Below, one piece after another: positions 1 through 5,062 of a stretch of 5,062 nt of DNA. Position 1 is the first letter of the stretch; every line of letters begins with the position of its first letter. Under the pieces are notes generated by a model that saw nothing but the letters and a program-made list of their open reading frames with translations, was not told where the DNA came from and searched no databases. The stretch comes from Planctomycetaceae bacterium (GTDB lineage Bacteria > Planctomycetota > Planctomycetia > Pirellulales > Thermoguttaceae). The DNA is taken from NCBI GenBank assembly GCA_031282385.1, contig JAITDV010000266.1:1-5062 (forward strand), written 5' to 3'. The position numbers and the translations under genes are program-made.

Positions 1-1
1 C

Positions 2-100
2 AAGGTTTTAAGGAAAATCTCGGATAAAACAATAAACTATATTGCAAATTATAACTCTAAATTGCAACTAGATAAGCCCAGAATTTATAGCACCAAATGA
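2..100 (+). CDS. Possible C-terminal end of a plus-strand gene cut by the left window edge
   Basis: Frame 2 is open from the window edge for 32 codons and ends at a TGA at 98-100. The translation is lysine-, asparagine- and isoleucine-rich and ends in LDKPRIYSTK. I do not recognise the family. An open stretch of this length is not rare by chance in AT-rich DNA, and any start would lie outside the window, so this is only a candidate. If real, it would be transcribed toward gltX (convergent), with the repeat block at 116-379 lying between the two 3' ends. The other five frames of positions 1-115 show nothing convincing. Confidence 0.2.
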   Translation, partial: KVLRKISDKTINYIANYNSKLQLDKPRIYSTK

Positions 101-115
101 CTTTTTCAGGGACAA

Positions 116-379
116 CTAACTATTCAGTCGTGATATTATTTTATGATATTGAATTTTCCCGTCCCGTTATGGACGGCATGTTTGTAGAAAGCGATGAGCC
201 AAATGATACGCGTCCAGTAGGGATGCAATGTTGGTAAGGTTAATGGTTGATACCTGCTGATTTTACAAACATTTCGTCCCTAACGGGACGAACATTTTTA
301 ATGGACTTCATCTTCTACCAACATTGTGTCCCCAGCGGGACAGAAAAAGAAATGTTCATAACCGATACTGAATAGTTAC
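116..379. mobile_element. 264-base non-coding block bounded by 12-base inverted repeats (MITE-like)
   Basis: The left end reads CTAACTATTCAG (116-127) and the right end reads CTGAATAGTTAC (368-379). These are inverted copies matching at 11 of 12 positions. The same 12-mer, again as an inverted pair, occurs at 4262-4310, so it belongs to a dispersed repeat. No protein of useful length is encoded between the ends; the interior holds the four-unit hairpin array at 160-342. Ends with a shared short inverted repeat around non-coding DNA resemble a miniature inverted-repeat element. The GTAA start recalls IS66-family termini, but that link is inference. I see no clear target-site duplication. The alternative is two independent short repeats that happen to flank the array. 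Confidence 0.4.
160..342. repeat. Array of four ~30-base hairpin-plus-tail units, two in each orientation
   Basis: Each unit is a small hairpin of the type CGTCCC-GTTA-GGGACG followed by a conserved tail of the type ATGTTKGTARAA. Units 1 (160-189) and 2 (211-239) read on the plus strand; units 3 (261-290) and 4 (313-342) read on the minus strand. Spacing within each pair is about 51-52 bases. Unit 1 and unit 3 match at 26 of 30 positions and share the tail ATGTTTGTA. Units 2 and 4 share an 11-base tail, CAATGTTGGTA (226-236 and 316-326). Unit 4 changes the terminal C-G pair of the stem to T-A, a compensatory change. Unit 2 has lost one base and keeps a weaker stem with one G-T pair. The inverted arrangement rules out a normal CRISPR array. 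Function is unknown; options include a REP/MITE-like element or a structured RNA. Confidence 0.75.
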
Positions 380-423
380 TATCAACCCAAAACACTAATC
401 CCGCTGCATAATTACGTTACCTT

Positions 424-1974
424 TTATTTTATATTTATAATGCGATTGATTCTTTTTAATACGCGGTCTTTGCCTAGAATTTCCAATGTCTCAAACATTC
501 CAATCCCTACTTCTTTGCCCGTAACTGCAACCCTCAACGTATGAATAATATCACCAATCTTAATAGATTTATCATCAATAAATTTCTGCATCAGATTCTC
601 AAGCGATTGCCGATCAAATTGTTCTTGTTGTGTCAATAAATCATAAAATTCTCTCAAGAGATCGATTGATTTCGGTTGACTTGAAATTCGTTTTTTGTAA
701 ACGGCTTCGTCGTATTCGATCGAATTGTCTGCCTCAAAAAAATCAGAAAAATTCAAAATATCTCCCGCAACCTTTATTCTGTCTCCAGCCGTTTCTATCA
801 ATTTGCCAAGAATATTGCTATGTTCGTTGGGGAAAATTTTTGCCGCCTCAAGAAAAGGCATACACAATTTTATTTTTTCGTCTGTTGTCTTTGTAAGAAA
901 ATGTTTCTCCTCAAACGCAAATAATTTTTGAGGATCAAAAGACGCAGCACCTTTGGTTACGCCTTCAAGCGAAAAATTTTCTATCAAATCCTTCATCAAA
1001 AAAAATTCCGTTTTGTCATCCAACGCCCAGCCAACCAACGCAATATAATTTACGATTGCTTCAGGTAAATAACCAACTTTTTCGTAAAAATCTACTATTA
1101 CTGGATTGAAGTTATCATCTGTCGTTTTTAGTCCGATGCGGTTTGCGATTGATTTACTATGTTCTACAAGTTTGGCAAAATCTTTATTTTTCATATATTT
1201 GTCCAACTTACGTTTACTCAATTTGGTCTTACTGCCAGGCTCGGCAACAAACGGCAAATGTGCATACGCCGGTAAATTATAGCCAAGAGACTGAATCATA
1301 AAAATTTGACGCGGCGTATTGGACAAGTGTTCTTCTGCTCGAATAACATGCGAAATTTTGTAATCCTCATCATCAACAACATTGGCAAGGTGATAAATAA
1401 ACGATCCGTCAGCGCGTTGAATAACATGATCTTGCTCGTCAGCCCAAACAAATTTAACTTTGCCGCGAATCAAATCATCGATTATCAACTCACCTTCACG
1501 CGGCATTTTCAACCGTATAACACATTGACGTCCCTCTGCTTCAAATCGTTTTATTTCCGCTTCCGTTTCTGCCATCCAACGCCGGCTGTAAGTGAAAGTA
1601 CGTTTTTCATTAACGGCGGCATTGCGTTCGGCTTGAATTTCTTCGGCTCGCGCAAAATCACGATAAGCACATTTACGCTCGATCAATTCATTCACCGCCG
1701 CCTGATATTTGTCAGACCGTTGCGACTGATAATACGGCGCATGAACTCCGCCAACCTCTGGACCTTCATCCCAATCAATACCAAGCCAACGTAAACCATG
1801 CAAAATCGGAGCTAACGCTTCGTCAATATTACGTTGCTGATCGGTATCGTCAATCCGCAGAATGAATTGTCCGCCATGCTTGCGAGCAAAAAGCCAACAA
1901 AAAAGTGCTGTACGAACTCCGCCAATATGTAAATAACCTGTAGGACTAGGCGCAAATCGTGTACGAATTGTCAT
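424..1974 (-). CDS. gltX: Glutamyl-tRNA synthetase (GluRS)
   Basis: This cytoplasmic class I aminoacyl-tRNA synthetase activates glutamate with ATP and loads it onto tRNA-Glu. In organisms with the GatCAB amidotransferase it may also load tRNA-Gln; the sequence does not tell which type this is. The 516-residue protein opens with TRFAPSPTGYLHIGG, giving the HIGH-type motif at 16-19. The Rossmann catalytic core follows, then IRAEEHLSNTPRQ (211-223) and the KMSKS-type loop KLSKR at 251-255. The C-terminal anticodon-binding part ends with RVAVTGKEVGIGMFETLEILG (481-501, split here by description: VTGKEVG at 484-490). It is longer than the E. coli enzyme (471 residues), largely because of roughly 35-40 extra residues after KLSKR (about 256-293). 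The zinc-site cysteines of the E. coli enzyme are absent: only one Cys is present, at 102. The ATG start is the only one that keeps the N-terminal motif. It has no Shine-Dalgarno sequence. The gene is complete, ending at TAA 424-426. Confidence 0.97.
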   Translation of the reverse strand: MTIRTRFAPSPTGYLHIGGVRTALFCWLFARKHGGQFILRIDDTDQQRNIDEALAPILHGLRWLGIDWDEGPEVGGVHAPYYQSQRSDKYQAAVNELIERKCAYRDFARAEEIQAERNAAVNEKRTFTYSRRWMAETEAEIKRFEAEGRQCVIRLKMPREGELIIDDLIRGKVKFVWADEQDHVIQRADGSFIYHLANVVDDEDYKISHVIRAEEHLSNTPRQIFMIQSLGYNLPAYAHLPFVAEPGSKTKLSKRKLDKYMKNKDFAKLVEHSKSIANRIGLKTTDDNFNPVIVDFYEKVGYLPEAIVNYIALVGWALDDKTEFFLMKDLIENFSLEGVTKGAASFDPQKLFAFEEKHFLTKTTDEKIKLCMPFLEAAKIFPNEHSNILGKLIETAGDRIKVAGDILNFSDFFEADNSIEYDEAVYKKRISSQPKSIDLLREFYDLLTQQEQFDRQSLENLMQKFIDDKSIKIGDIIHTLRVAVTGKEVGIGMFETLEILGKDRVLKRINRIINIK

Positions 1975-2015
1975 AATTTTATAAAATAGTTAATTGTGAA
2001 AAATATACTGCTCGT

Positions 2016-2045
2016 ACTATAAATTACCTGACTCAAAAGTGTAAA
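2016..2045 (-). promoter_or_regulatory. Candidate sigma70-like promoter for gltX
   Basis: Read on the minus strand, TTTACA (2045-2040) and TATAGT (2021-2016) are separated by 18 bases. Each hexamer matches the sigma70 consensus at five of six positions. Transcription would start near 2009, leaving a leader of about 35 bases before the gltX ATG. It lies in the 128-base gap downstream of the helicase gene, so gltX need not depend on helicase transcription. AT-rich spacers give such matches by chance fairly often. No clear terminator for the helicase is visible in this gap; there is only a weak six-pair stem (about 2046-2067) without a T-run. Confidence 0.35.
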
Positions 2046-2102
2046 GCTTGCTTTCCAATAGGTAAGCAAACAGCGGTAAAGAACAATTCAAGTGTGAACA
2101 GT

Positions 2103-4247
2103 TTATAAATATTCTACTTCTGCGTCAATGTATTCGTTGTTGTAATCAACTTGTATTTCGTCGGGAATGGAGTTTGAGGTTAAGGTGTTGTTGTGCGGGG
2201 TTGGTTTGGGTTTTATGGAGGTGATTTCGGGTTGTTCATAAATTAGTCTGATATTTTCATGTTGGTCAATTATTTCGGTGTTTCTTATTTCTTGAGTTGA
2301 TTCGTGGTACTTGACAGTTTCGTTTTTTGGCAACTCCATCAAGAATCGGCTTGCAATCGCAGTTGTCAACATACCTCTGAATCCGCGTCTCGCAACACGA
2401 CTCAATCTCAACTCATTCTTTGCCCGCGTTATCCCAACAAAAAATAACCGCCGCTCCTCTTCAACTTGCATGTCATTTTGTACCCGATCATGCGGCAAAA
2501 TGCCGTCTTCCAAACCAATAATATAAACTACCGGAAACTCCAATCCCTTTGCCGCATGTAATGTCATCAACGATACCTTATCTGTTGCTTGATCTAAACC
2601 GTCCACATCACTCACAAGAGAAACCTGCTCCAGAAATTTTTCCAACCCGCTTTCACCCTCGTCAAGCTCTCTTTGGTCAAACTCATAAGCCTCCGCCAAC
2701 AACTCATCAATATTCTGTAATCGTGTCCGATCTTCCTCAGACTCGTCTGGATCAAATTGACTCCGATAAGAAGTCTCCGTCAACACCAACTCAATAATAG
2801 CCGCCACCGGATAATCTTTGTTCATCGCATCCGAGAACTTGACAATCATACCAACAAAACGCTTTATTGCCGCCGCTGTTTTTGAATTGACCGCCGCCGA
2901 GTTACACAACTCAACCGCCGCATCCAACATCGACAATTTACGACCTTCCGCAAGTTGAGATATTTTTTTGATCGTCGTCTTGCCAATCCCGCGAACCGGC
3001 TCATTTATCACCCGCACAAACGATACCACATCCGACGGATTATAAATCAAACGTAAATACGCAATAATATCCTTCACTTCCTTGCGGTTAAAAAACTCCA
3101 GACCACGAACAAGTTGAAACGGAACTTCATTACGCCGCAACGCATGTTCAAGATTTCTCGAAAGCGAATTTGTCCGGTAAAAAATCGCATAATCAGACGG
3201 CTTCCAAACTCCTGCATTGACCTCACGCGCAATCTCTACCGCAATTGATTCCGCCTCGTCATTTTGATCATAACATTTACTCACTCGTATTGGATTACCT
3301 TTGGATTTATTGGGCAATAGTACTTTGGGCTTTCTGTATATATTGTTGACAATAACCGAATCTGCGACAGCAAGTACTTCCGGCGTACTCCGGTAATTCA
3401 ACTCCAATCGCACTACTTTAGCGTCAGGAAAATCTTTTTCAAAATCCAGTATATTCTGAATATTTGCACCGCGCCAGCCGTAAATTGATTGATCGGGATC
3501 GCCGGTTACGGAAAGGTTGCGATTTTTGTACGATAATGTTTTGGCAATAACATATTGGACAGTATTTGTATCTTGATACTCATCAATCAAAATATATTTG
3601 AAACGATTGGCAAGCGAATCACGCACATTTTGATTTTCCATCAATAACTTCGCAACATGAACTAATAAATCATCAAAATCAGCAGCATTCGCACGATAAA
3701 GCTCCTGTTGATAAAGCGGGTAAACCTCTTTCGTAATCATACCAAGTTGACTGTTCAGACGCGGAACATACTCATCACAACCAACAAGATTATTTTTCGC
3801 CCAAGAAATCGCCGCCGCAATCTTAGAAACATTGACTCCGGGAGGTAACTGCATGTTTGAAATAATATTTTTAACAACAGATTCAGATTCGTCAGCATCA
3901 TAAATTGTAAAATTTTGACCAAGCGGAGTAATATCCGCATAATATCGAATCAACTTTGCACAAAATTTATGAAACGTACCAATCCAGACAAATTGATCCG
4001 GCACAAGATTACGCAACCGATTGTTCATTTCGTCTGCCGCCTTATTTGTAAACGTCAGAGCAATTATCGAAGACGCAGGAACACCTTGATGCAAAAGCGC
4101 AGCTACCCGATGCGTAACAACCCGTGTCTTGCCGCTGCCGGGACCAGCTAATACAAGCATCGGACCTTCCTTAAAAAGTACCGCCTCACGTTGCGACGGA
4201 TTTAAACCATCAAGTAAATATTCTGGAACTACAGATTGAGAATTCAT
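2103..4247 (-). CDS. pcrA: UvrD/PcrA-family superfamily 1 DNA helicase
   Basis: This is an ATP-dependent 3'-to-5' DNA helicase of the Rep/UvrD/PcrA group, which works in nucleotide excision and mismatch repair and in clearing protein roadblocks from DNA. All family motifs are present in order in the 714 residues: Q-motif LNPSQREAV (15-23), Walker A GPGSGKT (35-41), Ia ALTFTNKAADEM (63-74), GTFHKFC (90-96), motif II IDEYQDTN with DEYQ at 222-225, motif III TGDPDQSIYGWRGA (248-261), motif IV NYRST (284-288), motif V MTLHAAKGLEFP (561-572) and motif VI FFVGITRAK (602-610). The catalytic residues look intact. After about residue 640 a polar, proline- and asparagine-rich tail replaces the RNA-polymerase-binding Tudor-like domain that ends typical PcrA/UvrD; I see no such domain. 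The start codon is fixed by the family N-terminus; AAGGA sits only one base from the ATG, too close for a normal ribosome-binding site. The choice between the names pcrA, uvrD and rep is uncertain. Confidence 0.95.
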   Translation of the reverse strand: MNSQSVVPEYLLDGLNPSQREAVLFKEGPMLVLAGPGSGKTRVVTHRVAALLHQGVPASSIIALTFTNKAADEMNNRLRNLVPDQFVWIGTFHKFCAKLIRYYADITPLGQNFTIYDADESESVVKNIISNMQLPPGVNVSKIAAAISWAKNNLVGCDEYVPRLNSQLGMITKEVYPLYQQELYRANAADFDDLLVHVAKLLMENQNVRDSLANRFKYILIDEYQDTNTVQYVIAKTLSYKNRNLSVTGDPDQSIYGWRGANIQNILDFEKDFPDAKVVRLELNYRSTPEVLAVADSVIVNNIYRKPKVLLPNKSKGNPIRVSKCYDQNDEAESIAVEIAREVNAGVWKPSDYAIFYRTNSLSRNLEHALRRNEVPFQLVRGLEFFNRKEVKDIIAYLRLIYNPSDVVSFVRVINEPVRGIGKTTIKKISQLAEGRKLSMLDAAVELCNSAAVNSKTAAAIKRFVGMIVKFSDAMNKDYPVAAIIELVLTETSYRSQFDPDESEEDRTRLQNIDELLAEAYEFDQRELDEGESGLEKFLEQVSLVSDVDGLDQATDKVSLMTLHAAKGLEFPVVYIIGLEDGILPHDRVQNDMQVEEERRLFFVGITRAKNELRLSRVARRGFRGMLTTAIASRFLMELPKNETVKYHESTQEIRNTEIIDQHENIRLIYEQPEITSIKPKPTPHNNTLTSNSIPDEIQVDYNNEYIDAEVEYL

Positions 4248-4261
4248 ATCCTTATCATTAA

Positions 4262-4310
4262 GTAACTATTCAGCCGCAAGATTCATGCAAGCCCGCAACT
4301 GAATAGTTAC
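4262..4310. repeat. 49-base element with perfect 12-base inverted ends upstream of the helicase
   Basis: GTAACTATTCAG (4262-4273) and CTGAATAGTTAC (4299-4310) are perfect inverted copies around a 25-base interior rich in GCAAG/GCAA words. The same 12-mer bounds the block at 116-379. The element begins 14 bases upstream of the helicase ATG, so it would lie in the helicase 5' leader or promoter and could fold as a 12-pair stem in the transcript. The 8-base flanks do not match, so no target-site duplication is seen. It could be a minimal or decayed remnant of the element type at the left end of the window, or a REP-like repeat. There is no T-run, so an intrinsic terminator is unlikely. Confidence 0.7.
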
Positions 4311-4366
4311 CTACTAATTATTAACATCAATATTAGACCTTTTCTCTAACCTAAAAATACATCAAC

Positions 4367-4393
4367 ACAACAAAAAAACTACAACAAAAAACC
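4367..4393. repeat. Two tandem copies of an A-rich 13-14-base word
   Basis: The word ACAACAAAAAAACT (4367-4380) is followed directly by a near copy, one A shorter (4381-4393). It lies in an AT-rich stretch (4311-4408) where I see no gene. On the minus strand this is a run of T-rich DNA after the large palindrome, and could help end transcription coming from the broken transposase gene. It may equally be simple low-complexity sequence. Confidence 0.35.
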
Positions 4394-4408
4394 GCCTTTA
4401 ACTCCTCC

Positions 4409-4504
4409 GAGACCACCCCTAACCCCACCGAAGGAGGGGAATTATTCGCCTCCCTCGGAGGCGTCTTCTTATTCCTCTCCTTCGGAGGAGTCAGGGGTGG
4501 TCTC
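4409..4504. repeat. Large imperfect palindrome with a nested perfect hairpin
   Basis: The left arm (4409-4442) and right arm (4471-4504) are 34 bases each and match as inverted repeats at 30 of 34 positions. The outermost 12 bases (GAGACCACCCCT and its complement) are perfect. Both arms carry a CCGAAGGAG core. The 28-base loop contains a second perfect hairpin, CGCCTCC-CTC-GGAGGCG (4447-4463). The block is GC-rich in an AT-rich surrounding, which suggests it is a distinct inserted or selected element. It ends 7 bases from the stop codon of the broken transposase gene. On the minus strand it could act as a strong stem between that gene and the helicase, with T-rich DNA beginning some 20 bases later. 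That spacing is too long for a standard intrinsic terminator. Confidence 0.75.
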
Positions 4505-4511
4505 CTACAGG

Positions 4512-5062
4512 TTAGCGAAAAAGTCTATTGTCAATTTCCTCCAACGAAAGACCTGTTGCTTTCATTATGACATCGTTATTTACGTTAAGCGATTTCAAAT
4601 TACGCGCAATTTCCAATTGCCGTTTAACTTCACCGGTTAATTTTGCAATTTCCAATGTTGTAAAATAAGTTCGGTAGTTGTCGGGATTTTGTTGATAAAT
4701 CTCACTTTCAGATTCAGACATTGCGGCAATCTCTGCCGTATGGAACGCTTTGTCGAATATCCTTTCGTCAAACATTGCAAGTATCTTATCTTATTAAGAC
4801 TAGGAAGATTCTTCAAAAAACAAAGCCACTTGTCAAGCCGTGTTACTAACTCTGATTCCGTCTTGGTAAATAAAGGCATCTGAATGTAAATAAAGTGCAA
4901 CTTATTATAAAATTCACTACAAATTTGATCTTTCAAAGAAACGTCCCGAATCAAAAATGATTCTGTATTTGGATCTTTATCGTACAGAAAATCAAGTATG
5001 ACTATAAAATATACCGCTTTCAATTTATAATCCCAATCACCTTGCAAACCTTGATTAACAAT
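4512..5062 (-). pseudogene. Rpn-family PD-(D/E)XK transposase/nuclease, 3' part, frameshifted
   Basis: Members of this family (Rpn / PDDEXK_2) are nuclease-type putative transposases that promote recombination. The frame is open at the right window edge and reads QGDWDYKLKAVYFIVILDF, then FYNKLHFIYIQMPLFTKTE and LDKWLCFLKNLPSLNK, all typical of the family after the catalytic core. At about 4772-4777 the match jumps frame: RYLQ is followed one base out of register by MFDERIFDKAFHTAEIAAM, and that second frame runs through LEIARNLKSLN and ATGLSLEEI to TAA at 4512-4514. One extra A at the junction would restore a single reading frame, so a one-base deletion is the simplest explanation. The first frame instead runs on to a stop at 4637-4639. 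The nuclease active site lies upstream, outside the window, so its state is unknown. A sequencing error or recoding is possible; no classic slippery heptamer is visible. Confidence 0.85.

Noticed and set aside
160..342. Four similar ~30-base repeats with ~20-base gaps, resembling a short CRISPR array
   Set aside because: Two units are inverted relative to the other two, the units diverge at many positions, the gaps are uneven, and no cas genes are near.
327..342. TGTCCC-CAGC-GGGACA hairpin as an intrinsic terminator for gltX
   Set aside because: On the gltX strand the T-rich run precedes the stem and does not follow it, and the hairpin is one unit of the four-unit array.
1306..1794. Plus-strand open frame of 162 codons
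   Set aside because: It lies wholly antisense to the conserved catalytic core of gltX and encodes no recognisable motifs; it is a shadow frame.
1984..1994. TTAACTATT-like word upstream of gltX as a fifth copy of the 12-mer
   Set aside because: Only about eight bases match, in AT-rich DNA, with no inverted partner; this is within chance.
2046..2067. Short stem (GCTTGC with GTAAGC) as a helicase terminator
   Set aside because: Only six pairs including one G-T, a ten-base loop and no T-run on the relevant strand.
2549..2797. Plus-strand open frame of 82 codons
   Set aside because: It lies antisense to the conserved helicase coding region and has low-complexity, unfamiliar wording.
3755..3940. 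Minus-strand open frame in another register within the helicase gene
   Set aside because: It overlaps the helicase reading frame, which has continuous family similarity here.
4689..4883. Plus-strand open frame of 64 codons
   Set aside because: It is antisense to the Rpn-family pseudogene across its frame break and is explained by that gene.

Overview
The window is an AT-rich piece of a bacterial chromosome. It carries two intact housekeeping genes and one broken mobile-type gene, all on the minus strand, separated by repeat-rich spacers. The best guess for the host is a member of the Planctomycetota. This rests on recalled sequence flavour, not on a search: the glutamyl-tRNA synthetase has a long insertion after its KLSKR motif and lacks the zinc-binding cysteines, and the UvrD-like helicase has a wording I associate with that phylum. 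Neither gene has a convincing Shine-Dalgarno sequence at normal spacing. The low GC content would be unusual for free-living Pirellula-type planctomycetes and fits a low-GC or host-associated lineage better.

Layout from left to right. Positions 1-100 hold a possible C-terminal tail of a plus-strand gene cut by the window edge (weak). Positions 116-379 are a non-coding block bounded by inverted copies of a 12-mer (GTAACTATTCAG type). Inside it, at 160-342, lie four copies of a roughly 30-base hairpin-plus-tail unit, two pointing right and two pointing left. gltX occupies 424-1974. A 128-base gap with a plausible sigma70-like promoter separates it from a PcrA/UvrD-family helicase gene at 2103-4247. 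Upstream of the helicase start is a second inverted pair of the same 12-mer (4262-4310), then an AT-rich stretch, then a large imperfect palindrome with a nested hairpin (4409-4504). The window ends inside the 3' part of an Rpn-family (PD-(D/E)XK) transposase/nuclease gene that carries a frameshift (4512 to beyond 5062).

Functionally, gltX charges tRNA with glutamate and the helicase acts in DNA repair and replication. They are neighbours on one strand but have no evident shared pathway, and gltX probably has its own promoter. I see no defence system, CRISPR array, biosynthetic cluster, rRNA or tRNA gene. The unexplained content is the repeats: three different inverted-repeat architectures sit in the spacers on both sides of the two-gene block, and one of them shows a compensatory base change that suggests selection on a folded structure.
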